From Lasiosphaeris hirsuta (Eukaryota; Ascomycota; Sordariomycetes; Sordariales; Lasiosphaeriaceae): 64,000 nucleotides of DNA. Shown here one piece after another: positions 55,912 through 64,000 of this stretch. The DNA is taken from positions 4,960,001 to 5,024,000 of the forward strand of contig JAUKUA010000002.1 in the NCBI GenBank assembly GCA_030549175.1, read 5' to 3'. The notes beneath the pieces were generated by a model. It ran no database searches. It had not been told where the DNA came from and was given only the letters and a program-made list of their open reading frames with translations. Positions within the stretch are counted from its first letter, which is position 1, and every line of letters starts with the position of its first letter. Made by a program: the position numbers and the translations under genes.

Positions 55912-58434
55912 ATGCCGGACATGTCGGGCGTGACATTGGAAGAGATATTTGGGTATAATAGAGAGTATCTCTCGGGATCAGGATATTCATCTTCAGTCAC
56001 CAGTCATCAGTCTTCAGTCTTCAGTCTTCAGTGTTCACAGCCAGCACAGCCAACACCACAGCCAGCACATTCACACCAACACAATACAATGTCTGAGATG
56101 AACTCTTTTGGATTCCAAGCTGAGGGGAGCGACGCAGGGCAGGGGTCGGGACAGAATGCTTCTGGAGATTCTGGATATTCTGGACATTCTGGACACGCTG
56201 GACAGACACGTTCAGCTGAACACGCTGGACAGACATTTGGAAACGCATCTGGCTCAGGTTCTGGACACGCAGGACACGCAGGACACGCTTCTGGTCAGGC
56301 AGACACAGCTTCTGCACAGGCAATCGGACAGACAGGCTCAGAATCTGGTCACGCATCTGGCTCAGAATCTGGTCACGCATCTGGATCAGCATCTGGACAG
56401 ACTAGACAGACTGCTCAGACAGACACACACCCAGACCACTCCCCCAACGATATCTACCCCCCAGGAAAATGTCCTAGATTCCGCGCTGAACCCAAATTCC
56501 CAGGCCTCGAATGGGCTGGAGAAACCAACTTTTCAGGACTCCTCTACGACCTGGGGATCTCCTACAAGTTCGACAACAAGGGAGAACCCGCGGGATTCGT
56601 CGATTTGGATGAAAACCAAATGGAAATCATTGATATGGAATATCATGAACGGACATTGCAGCTTCGACCGGGGGAGGGACGATGGGATGAAGACGTTGAG
56701 GAAGTTCCTCGTCAATTCGTGCCTCAATACACTGGGTTGGGGCCGTTCGGGCTGCCTAAATCGCCTGGGAGACAATTCGGGCAGTCGGGACTGGGACTTG
56801 GACAGTCGGGAATGGGACTAGGAAAGACGGGAATGGGACTTGGACAGACGGGAATGGGATTTGGACAGTCTGGACTCGGACTTGGACAGTCTGGACTCGG
56901 ATTCAGACTCGGACAGTCACTGGGACAGTCACTGGGACAGTTCCCTCAATTCGGTCGACAGCAATTGGCTGGACATCAATTCCAATTCCCCCAACAGCAA
57001 TCCCCGTCATTCCCGCAATATCCTCAACAGCGATTCCCGCAGTACGGACAGCAGCAGCAGCAACAGCAACTGCGATTCCCGGAATACGGACAGGAGCAGT
57101 TCCCCAATCAGAAATACCCCCAATATGGACAGCAGCAGTCCCAACAGACATCCCAATATGGTCAGCCGCAGTTCCAACAGAAATACCCCCAATATGGTCA
57201 GCAGCAGTTCCCACAGCAATACCCCCCTGGTCAACTTCCTTTCCAGCAATTCCAATTCCCCCTCGACGTCCTCGACGCCCTCGACGTCCCAGACGTCCCC
57301 CGATCCGCAGTCTCTCGCGGAAAATTGCCCGAGAAATCTGTCTCAACCAGATATCTCAAATCCAAAGAGCCTCAAGACCTTCGTAAAAAGGTCATGTCCG
57401 AGGCTTTTGAAAACGCTCGCAAGATAGAGGCTGCGGCTGCGGCTCTGTCTGCGGCTGTGTCTGCGTCGACTGAATCAACGTCAACTCCCCCCACGTCCAT
57501 TGATCGTCAGTCCTATCGTCCTAGCACTGCCGCTAACCGTACTGCTGAGGAACGTCGTGCCGCTAATCGTGAGGCTGCTGCTCGTCATAGAGGGGTTCGC
57601 GATTCCACGGTTCCCTCGACTCGCAATACTCTCGTTCCCGTCTCGACGTTGTCTTTGAGTCCGTCTGGTCCTTCCGGTCCGTCTGGTCCCTCCGGCTCGT
57701 CGTCTGGCCCCTCATCGTCCGGCCCATCGTCCGGCCCTGCTTCGTCTCCCTTGGAAGAATATAAACAACGAGTCGCCAAGGCCAAGGCCGATGCAAAAGT
57801 CGCCTACTTTAGACTCGCCACATGGAACGATAGCAATGACAATGATGCCGAATTGACTGATTTGTATACCAAGGCATATGAGCGCGCTCAGCGGAATCTC
57901 TCGCAGGCTCGATGGAATCTCATGATTGCAGCGACTAGAGGTCCAGAGAGAGACGGGATCATGGAGGCACTTGCAAATATTCAGGCTCAATTGGAGGGAC
58001 AGGGAATACCTCGAGCTGAGGCGAGTGTTCAAGCACAGAATTTGTTGGCGAATCAATGGATGCCGAGTTTTACATCAGAGCCGTCGACTGGGGCGGAGCC
58101 GTGGGCGGGGGCTTCGACGTCGGTTCCATCGTTGATCTCGACCTCGCCGTTCTCACAGTCAACGGCCTTGACGTCGGCTCCGTCGGCCCCCTCGGCTGTG
58201 TTGGCCCCCTCGCCCCCCTCGGCCCCCTTGGCTCCCTCGGCCTCCTTGGCTCCCTCGGTCCCCTCCCCCCCTCGGCCCCCCTCTCACAGCCGACCTCTCC
58301 TCCCTCCCAATACGTATCCCTTGAGCAATTGTACACAGCTCAATTCCAAGACGAAGTTGCAGAGATGGATGAATGGTATGTTATCAGAATTGTCCTCTGA
58401 AGCTCTCGCTAACATGTACAGTGAATCGAGCTGA
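55912..58434 (+). CDS. Repeat-rich protein next to MAT1-1-1 (unknown; possible MAT1-1 auxiliary gene or MAT1-1-1 extension)
   Basis: An open frame runs from 55651 (overlapping the MAT1-1-1 tail) to 58434; ATG 55912 (MPDMSGVTLEEIFGYNREYL) starts past the overlap. A complex core lies at 56455-56720 (GKCPRFRAEPKFPGLEWAG, GLLYDLGISYKFDNKG). Around it are Gly/His/Ser repeats (SGHASGSE, 56150-56400), GLGQSGMG repeats (56780-56930), Gln-rich FPQYGQQQ repeats (57000-57250), a basic part with AEERRAANREAAARHRG, SGPSGP repeats, a helical part (YTKAYERAQRNLSQARWNL) and APSAPLAPS repeats. Near 58250-58290 the likely frame changes (C-runs or an intron with acceptor CACAG at 58289) to SLEQLYTAQFQDEVAEMDE, followed by a good intron at 58376-58421 (GTATGT...GCTAAC...ACAG) and ESS-stop. 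Family not recognised. Confidence 0.55.
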   Translation: MPDMSGVTLEEIFGYNREYLSGSGYSSSVTSHQSSVFSLQCSQPAQPTPQPAHSHQHNTMSEMNSFGFQAEGSDAGQGSGQNASGDSGYSGHSGHAGQTRSAEHAGQTFGNASGSGSGHAGHAGHASGQADTASAQAIGQTGSESGHASGSESGHASGSASGQTRQTAQTDTHPDHSPNDIYPPGKCPRFRAEPKFPGLEWAGETNFSGLLYDLGISYKFDNKGEPAGFVDLDENQMEIIDMEYHERTLQLRPGEGRWDEDVEEVPRQFVPQYTGLGPFGLPKSPGRQFGQSGLGLGQSGMGLGKTGMGLGQTGMGFGQSGLGLGQSGLGFRLGQSLGQSLGQFPQFGRQQLAGHQFQFPQQQSPSFPQYPQQRFPQYGQQQQQQQLRFPEYGQEQFPNQKYPQYGQQQSQQTSQYGQPQFQQKYPQYGQQQFPQQYPPGQLPFQQFQFPLDVLDALDVPDVPRSAVSRGKLPEKSVSTRYLKSKEPQDLRKKVMSEAFENARKIEAAAAALSAAVSASTESTSTPPTSIDRQSYRPSTAANRTAEERRAANREAAARHRGVRDSTVPSTRNTLVPVSTLSLSPSGPSGPSGPSGSSSGPSSSGPSSGPASSPLEEYKQRVAKAKADAKVAYFRLATWNDSNDNDAELTDLYTKAYERAQRNLSQARWNLMIAATRGPERDGIMEALANIQAQLEGQGIPRAEASVQAQNLLANQWMPSFTSEPSTGAEPWAGASTSVPSLISTSPFSQSTALTSAPSAPSAVLAPSPPSAPLAPSASLAPSVPSPPRPPSHSRPLLPPNTYPLSNCTQLNSKTKLQRWMNGMLSELSSEALANMYSESS
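58376..58421 (+). other. Probable last intron of the gene beside MAT1-1-1 (46 bp)
   Basis: GTATGT donor, CGCTAAC branch motif, TACAG acceptor. It joins frame ...AEMDE to ...CESS-stop at 58434. Confidence 0.6.
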
Positions 58435-59430
58435 GTGGAGGTCTGGGTATTGAATGGATTGAGTGGAACGTACTTAGGTCCTTTGCAGTTGCGCTTTCGT
58501 TGCGAGTTTGCGAGTTTGCATTTGTACATGTCCATTCGCTAATTTCTCGGGTCGTCTCGAGTTTGTCTTTTAATAATTGGCTCGTGGGGATTCAGAACCA
58601 CGCTCATATGTTTATTCTTGGAATTCACAATCATGTTTATACTTGGCACAAACATATACTTGGGCTCACAACTCATTAGACAGAATCACAAATAGACTCA
58701 GAATCACACTCAGAATCACACTCAAAATCACAAAACACACTCATAAATGCAAAATCGCACTCTTCACAGAATTCTCTTCCAGAATTCAATCTTTAACCTC
58801 AGAACTCAAATCGCACTCTCACAGAATTCTCTTCCAGAATTCAATCTTCAACTCAATCAGAACGCATCACAATCTTCAAACTACAAAACTCAAATCGCAT
58901 CTTCAACCAATTCGCATTCAAACTCATATCGTCAATTTAAGCGCTAATCAAGCCACCCGCCAAGCACCCGCAAGCACCCGCCAAGCACGTGCAGGAGCGG
59001 AGCGGGAGCTTACTTCCACGTGCGAGCAAGCGGGTGGCTGGCGGTCCATCACGCACGCCATCACGCCCCACAATTTAAACTCACCTTCATCAGTATAAGA
59101 CCCACAATTTAACCTCCATGCAACAGTACATCAGTACAAGCCCCGCAGTTTAAGCGTGCATGCCCCATAATTTAAACTCCCTGTACAGTACGTCAGTACA
59201 AGCCCCACAATTTAAACTCACAGCGCGCCTCGTCACTAGCGATCACAGCCTCCTCACTAAATCACAGTCTCCTCTAATATCACAGCCTGGTCACTAATAT
59301 CACAGCCTCGTCAGCCTCAGCCTCAAATCCCAACTTGAGCTGCAATTGATGTGAATGTCAAAGGCTGCAGCTAATGCAATCATGATGTCAAGGCCGACAG
59401 CAGATACGCCTTAATCAATATCGGCCTAAT
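58435..59430 (+). repeat. Series of short decayed minisatellites
   Basis: AATCACACTCAGAATCACA (58685-58745), TCACAGAATTCTCTTCCAGAATTCAAT (two units, 58770-58850), AAGCACCCGC (58965-58995), CCCACAATTTAAACTC with CAGTACATCAGTACAAG (59065-59220), TCGTCACTAATATCACAGCC (59230-59310). No gene. Confidence 0.78.
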
Positions 59431-59439
59431 CTCTCATGT

Positions 59440-60535
59440 TGTCTGTCATGTTAGAATTAAGATATAGCTTATCTGCATCAGGGGACATCTCAGCTTGTCT
59501 GTCTCTGATGTTGGAATTATAGATATCTCAGCTTTGTCTCTCTGCATCAAAGAGAAGAGCATACATTCTCAGCTCGTTCCTAATTCTGCTTCTGCTGTTG
59601 AATTGGACAAGAGACATGATACTTAGCTCCCTCGTTCTGTGCATTAAAGAGAAGGACATATATTATATCAGCTTTGTTCTCTGCATCAAATAGAAGACAT
59701 ACATGTTGATTAGAGGAGTATACCTGATATTAACTTTGTTCTGCTCTGCATGTTGGAACTAGAGAAGAGACATGATACTTGGCTTCCTCGTTTGTCTCTG
59801 CACGTTGGAATTATAAAAGAGACATCTCAGCTTCCTCTTTCGCTGAAAGAGAAGGACATGAGATCAGCTTTGCCCCATCTGCATCAAAGAGAAGTACGTA
59901 TAGTTACTCAGCTTTGTTCTGTCTCAAATCGAATAGACGAGAAGAGATTATATGATACTCAGCTTCGTTCTTCGTTCTATCCCTCAAGGAGAATGAAATA
60001 TATAATATCAGCTTCTGTCTGTATCAGGAGAAGATATGTATCATCTTTGTTCTGTGTCTACATGTTGGAATTGGAGAGAGATATCTCAACTTTGTTCTGT
60101 CTATACATGTTGACATTAGAGAAGAGCATATATGATATCAGCTTTTTCTTGTGTCTGCATATTGGAATTAGAAAAGAGGCATACATGATACTCAGCTTCT
60201 TCCTCGTGCTCTCAAGCCTCAGCTACCACAGCCTCAAGAATTCCTTAAACCACAGCTTCCTTAAACCAAAGCCAAAATCCCTTAAACTACAGCTAGAATT
60301 CCTGAAACCACAACCTTGAGAGTCTGTTGAACGGTGGACTTAAGGACCCTTAAATTATAGCTAGAATCCCTTCAACCGCAGGCTTAGAAACCTTTAAACT
60401 ACAGTTTAAGAAATATTTAAAACACAATTCAAGACCCCCAACTACCACCGCCTCAGGAAATCCTCAACCCAGCCTTAAGAATCCTTTGAATCACAGCCTC
60501 AAGAACCCTTAAACTATAGCCATTGATTACCCCAC
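59440..60535 (+). repeat. Decayed minisatellite blocks, GAGAAGAGACATGATACTCAGCTTTGTTCT and CTTAAACCACAGC motifs
   Basis: 59440-60210: units of ~45-60 bp with TCAGCTTTGTTCTCTGCATCAAAGAGAAG-like parts, diverged by AT-ward changes. 60215-60520: ACCACAGCCTCAAGAATCCCTTAAA-type units. A 189-codon frame at 59750-60319 is a by-product of the repeat. Confidence 0.75.
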
Positions 60536-60539
60536 TCGC

Positions 60540-61239
60540 CTAAAACACAACTTTGGGGTTGTGGAAGGTGAGACAACGGTCAAGAGATATACCGGCGACA
60601 TCCAGGCCCAAGCTCAAAAGGAGCTTGACGAAATGGTCGCCTTCTTTGACAATGGTGAGCACGTCCTCGGCACCGTCTTCTGTGCCTCGGGCTACAGGAG
60701 ACGTACGGCAAACAACGGCCGCTTGGACTGGGCATTGGTCCTACCGTTCGACGAGGTCCGGATCGGGGAGAACAAGCTGCCCCCCTTCAAGACGTGGAGG
60801 GACAAGTATAATTTTTGCGACTACTTCCCTAGCCAGACGACCTTTGGCAGCCCACAGCCGGGCTGAGAGGACTCTCTCAGCAGGGGTCCGTCTTCAAGGT
60901 CGGAATAACCACGCTTGCCACCATGGGCAAGTTTAACAAGATGAAATCGGACGTGAACATTGCCGAGGATCGACACCTCGTGGCTGGGTTGTCGGAAGAG
61001 TTTTCGTACGTGGAGAGTGGGAGCTTGATGGGGGAAATACGTCGTCCATAACGAAGGGCGATTCTGGGTCAGTTGTGTGGGAGAAGGAAGGGTGGGCTGT
61101 GGGACTTTTGTTTGCTGGATAGAGGCCCTAGGGGGCTGAGGAAACCATCGTATACGTCACCCCTATACACAATGTGTTTGAGGATATCAAGAAATTCTCA
61201 GGGGGTACCAAGGAGATTCGTATTATGGAGGCTAGCTGA
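60540..61239 (+). pseudogene. Trypsin-like serine protease (fungal S1-like), N-truncated and frameshifted
   Basis: First frame (60540-60866) reads VKRYTGDIQAQAQKELDEM, GTVFCASGY and GRLDWALVLP; the D of LDWAL fits the catalytic Asp. After a frameshift near 60865: QGSVFKVGITTLATMGKFN and DRHLVAGLSEEFSY. A second shift near 61040 leads to KGDSGSVVWEKEGWAVGLLF, where GDSGS is the serine nucleophile motif, then VYVTPIHNVFEDIKKF and a TGA at 61237. The His of the triad would be N-terminal to what remains. Such protease-like domains are common in filamentous fungi, often in proteins of unknown role. Two frameshifts and two TAGs make it a pseudogene. It abuts minisatellite sequence on the left. Confidence 0.78.
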
Positions 61240-62137
61240 CAGCCCTCACTCATAGACAGGCGGGATGGAGGGTATGTTCCCATACAGAATACAGTTTCCA
61301 TTACTTAGGCTCTGGCATGTTTGTGTAATCGTCTTTAAATAGGGAGGACTGGGGAGCCAGCGAGCTAAGTGTCCCTCTATGTCCCTCTATGTTTGGGCGT
61401 GTGGACTTTAAAGACGTTCTGCTGTGTTTAATCAATATTCCAATTAGCCGAGTCTCATCTACCCGGTCGGCTAGATCTGGACGAGATTCCATCAAGAACG
61501 GATTATGATTCGTAAAAGTACCCTGGTGCTATTTCTTCTGATACGGGAACCGTGACAAGATTGTCAGGTAAGTAGATAAGAGGACGAGAGGACAGTGAAT
61601 GCTCACGGCGCGCCTACATCTTGCGGCTAGGCTTACTCTACTTTACGGAATACAACTGCCAGACTAGGCCACGTCGGATTGCTGCGCAAAGCGGAGATAC
61701 GGATCACGTCATGATAAGAGTTAAAAGAAAGCAGTGTCTGGGCTAGGAATTCTGCCAACACCACTTTGCCGTCTGCCCACATTATCGCGGCCATCTTCGA
61801 CAGTCATCATATCGAATTCCAGGAACCGAGATGCGCGAGGACCATGTCTTGGCTTCGGTACGCCATGACCGTATAACGTTGATACTGTCAGGATACGTTG
61901 TACGGCGCCCGGTCCCCACCAGCTTGACCTCTCTGGCGAACATTCGAAGCGTGTCAGGCTCTTTGGCCACTGTTTGAAGCCAGATTCGGCGAGATACCTT
62001 CAAGCGTTATGTGGAGAGGGCTAGTAGTATGAAGATAGGGCGACGACGCTGATATTAAGTTCGGGAATTCTTGTTGAGACAGGCCAAATATTACCGAGGC
62101 GCGGGGTAAGCTTATGACGATATGACCAGTAGGGAAG
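61240..62137. other. Unassigned 0.9 kb
   Basis: Includes a GTCCCTCTAT duplication near 61370-61390. The minus strand has a 73-codon frame (62003-61782) with SRRIWLQTV and REVKLVG that looks somewhat protein-like but is not recognised. Confidence 0.4.
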
Positions 62138-62219
62138 TGTCGCATATGGAATATGGGGTATTATATAAGTGGTCTAGCTCTGCAGGCAAGAGGAATTTCC
62201 TTTGGCAAAAAGTGTGACA
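62138..62219 (-). repeat. 82-bp solo-LTR-like element, copy 2
   Basis: Inverted copy of 36948-37029, same length. Flanks are GGAAG (left) and GGAAA (right), a 5-bp duplication apart from one G/A difference. Confidence 0.7.
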
Positions 62220-62267
62220 GGAAACCAGTGTCCCTAAGGGCCATAAGATAAAGGATCTAACCATTCT

Positions 62268-62459
62268 GGGCTTTACGTCCGACAAGAGGGTGATGGATGG
62301 TCGCTACACGTTTGGGAGAGACCCAAAGTCGGATAGGTTTAAGGTCAGATCAACATTTACGGCCGATTGTCCGACGGTGTTGGAGCAAACAAAGAGTTTT
62401 AACCAAGCCCTGGTTGCCGAGAATGGTTTGATGGAAACCGAGTCCCGTGTTGTCACGTA
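62268..62459 (+). other. Possible gene fragment, unknown
   Basis: A 60-odd codon frame (ILGFTSDKRVMDGRYTFGR, then RFKVRSTFTADC) has protein-like composition and ends just before a MITE-like insertion. After the insertion, 62676-62900 has another protein-like frame (RYLGSEDLCFRGLTKEIRKG). They may be one gene broken by the element. No family recognised. Confidence 0.3.
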
Positions 62460-62461
62460 AG

Positions 62462-62672
62462 GTGTCACGGCAGGCCAGGTTGAAGAGAGACGAGGCTACA
62501 ATGACCACCTTGATTGTGTGAAAGCAAGCCAAGGAAAGAGAAGAACAAGTGGTTGCCGGATTCCGGGCCTTTGTAGGAGTCCTGGGCAGCTCGGACCACT
62601 TGTTCTTCAGTGAATGGCTACCTCGAGGTAGAGGGAGTTTACGCCGTGTGGCATGTGCGCCAGCCGTCACAG
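62462..62672 (+). repeat. MITE-like element, copy 2 (211 bp)
   Basis: Opens GTGTCACGGCAGGCCAGG and ends GCGCCAGCCGTCACAG; homologous to 32154-32398 with one larger internal gap. Confidence 0.62.
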
Positions 62673-62934
62673 TTACGAATCACAGTTGGGCCTCACCATG
62701 GTGTGAAATCGCCTGTCCCCATACGCTATCTAGGCTCGGAGGACCTCTGCTTTAGAGGTCTCACCAAGGAAATCCGAAAAGGTACCAAGTACTACACCTA
62801 CGACCCATCACATGCAGTCAATCAGTCCTCGGACCCATCCTGTATTCTAGCTGCTCGCCGTCTCGGCCTGAGAGTCGGGAATGGTGGAGCTGGGGCGTGG
62901 AAGGAGAGTCAACAGCCGCTCAGGGTTGACGCGG

Positions 62935-63065
62935 GTAGGCGTTTTGGTAAAGGGAACCGTTAGGCTGCCGCCAGACGGAACCGTTAGAGTGCCGTCGGAC
63001 GCAAACCGGGCTCTGGGTGGCGCACGACTAGGCGTTTCGGTAAACGGGACCGTTGGCGAGCCCTA
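62935..63065 (+). repeat. Short tandem repeat, GGCGTTT.GGTAAA.GGACCGTT
   Basis: Three diverged units (62937, 62980 partial, 63033) with AACCGTTAG.(C/G)TGCCG. Confidence 0.6.
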
Positions 63066-63137
63066 CGCCGGGGTGTGGAGTTTCCGTCGCTGCGGCTGTG
63101 GCTCTGACTCTCCGGACGAGCTGGTTACCGGCCGGTC

Positions 63138-63683
63138 TCACTTTTCAGCAGCTGGAAGGTCTTGGTCGGCCAGCTGCTGCGCCTTGGCACGAAATGCTAT
63201 GAACCTGTCTTCTTCCAGGCCTAGAATCTCTTCCAGCAGCTCGACAGCACGTTCGGGGTCAATCTTGTCTTGGTCTTGACTAGACTGGCTCGTGTCGGCT
63301 GCCTCGTCCTAGATGTCGTAGAATTTACTGAGGTCGGTGAGTATCTGGTAGTCACGTGCCGTTTGTGGTTTTCGCAGACTGTACAGCTGATGGGCATACT
63401 TGGGAAAGATGTTTGGATCGGGGTCTTTGGCGCCGTGGCCTTGGATGAAGATGGGCAAGGCACGGATTCGGGCTGTCGAGTTCTTGAGCCTGCCGTTGCG
63501 GGCGCGGGCGTCAACCTGTCTCATTGTAACCTGCATCTCCGATATTGTCGCCTTTACATCGCGGAATTCGGCCTTTGTTTCGGCCTTGAAGGAGGCGAAT
63601 TCGGCCTTGAAGGAGGTGACATCTGCCTTGACCGAGGCGATTTCCGACTGCACAAATGCCTTGGTGGCCACGTCTGAACTCAT
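63138..63683 (-). pseudogene. Small coiled-coil protein of a fungal family, broken by one TAG
   Basis: From ATG at 63683 (MSSDVATKAFVQSEIASVKAD) the frame runs 124 codons to TAG at 63309-63311, then continues in the same frame 56 codons to TGA at 63138. Residues 8-60 form a coiled coil (VTSFKAEFASFKAETKAEF). Then RNGRLKNSTARIRALPI, PDPNIFPKYAHQLYSLRKP, DYQILTDLSKFYDI, and after the TAG an acidic/helical tail (ERAVELLEEILGLEEDRF). The KN...I..LP...PDP..FP...FYALR layout is one I associate with a widespread uncharacterised fungal protein family. TAG probably replaced CAG or TGG. A functional 124-residue form cannot be excluded. Confidence 0.6.
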
Positions 63684-64000
63684 TGTCTTGTTGCGCGGGT
63701 CGCCTGGATGGTGGTAGCAATGTGTTGTGTTTTGTGTTTTGGGAAGTGGGAAGTCTTGGGAACAAGTGCGGGGGCTGGTCAGCTGTTGGGATTCAATCAC
63801 ATGACTTTGCGGTTGACGGAGAAATGTGCAAATTAGGTAACGCGCACACACGGTCGCACTTAATCGCACTTAATCGCAATCAATTACGTCGATTAAACAG
63901 TCAAACTATACTGCCTGTAGATATCGTGATTGACTGCGTTGCGTTACGATGATTGCGTTGCTTGCTGCTATTATTATGAGGCTACTGTAACACACCGCCT
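63684..64000. other. Upstream flank of the coiled-coil gene, nothing else seen
   Basis: Contains GTGTTTTGTGTTTTGGG and a CGCACTTAATCGCACTTAATCGCA repeat. The frame upstream of ATG 63683 stays open, so an earlier start is possible. Confidence 0.45.

Noticed and set aside
62268..62459. FHA domain suggested by YTFGRDPKSD
   Set aside because: Only the GR...SD words fit; the downstream Ser-Arg-His and Asn motifs of FHA domains are absent, so I list only an unknown fragment.

Overview
The window comes from the nuclear genome of a filamentous ascomycete (Pezizomycotina). Three things show this. A MAT1-1-1 alpha-box mating-type gene has its characteristic intron at 54.2-55.8 kb. A FunK1-type fungal kinase is broken but recognisable at 33.9-36.2 kb. 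Transposons are inactivated in the manner of repeat-induced point mutation (RIP): long frames with many TAA/TAG stops at expected Gln/Trp positions, almost no frameshifts, and AT-rich composition. Species cannot be read from the sequence. Very little here looks like an intact gene.

0-25 kb is a nest of transposons that can be taken apart by target-site duplications. The outer shell is a Fot1/pogo DNA transposon (2340-25107, TA duplication). A chromodomain Ty3/gypsy retrotransposon (chromovirus) is inserted in it (3638-24557, duplication TAGCC). A second copy, now lacking its 3' LTR, sits inside at 5287. A third, complete copy in reverse orientation (14540-24206, duplication CTAAG) sits in the 3' end. 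Because same-family copies lie tail to tail, the locus is a ~9.3 kb inverted repeat. The chromovirus has 234-bp LTRs, a gag-pol frame and an extra ~520-codon frame downstream of pol.

25-39.2 kb is a patchwork: repeats, the 3' end of a LINE-like element with a RIP-mutated Zn2Cys6 signature, a small coiled-coil gene, a second less-decayed Fot1/pogo element (29194-31055, TA duplication), a full-length FunK1 pseudogene, and several small dispersed repeats (an 82-bp solo-LTR-like element, a MITE-like element, a hairpin-rich element), plus chromovirus LTR scraps.

39.2-54.2 kb has no convincing gene. It is a mosaic of short blocks, each a decayed minisatellite with its own motif. One motif family (GGTTCGACTCT-like) recurs in three separated blocks.

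54.2-58.4 kb holds MAT1-1-1 and a second same-strand frame, both rich in coding tandem repeats. The C-terminal part of the first and the joining of the two are unresolved. 58.4-64 kb returns to minisatellite blocks, then a broken trypsin-like protease, further small elements and a coiled-coil gene broken by one TAG. My reading is that this is a repeat-laden flank and part of a MAT1-1 idiomorph; the usual MAT neighbours SLA2 and APN2 are not seen.
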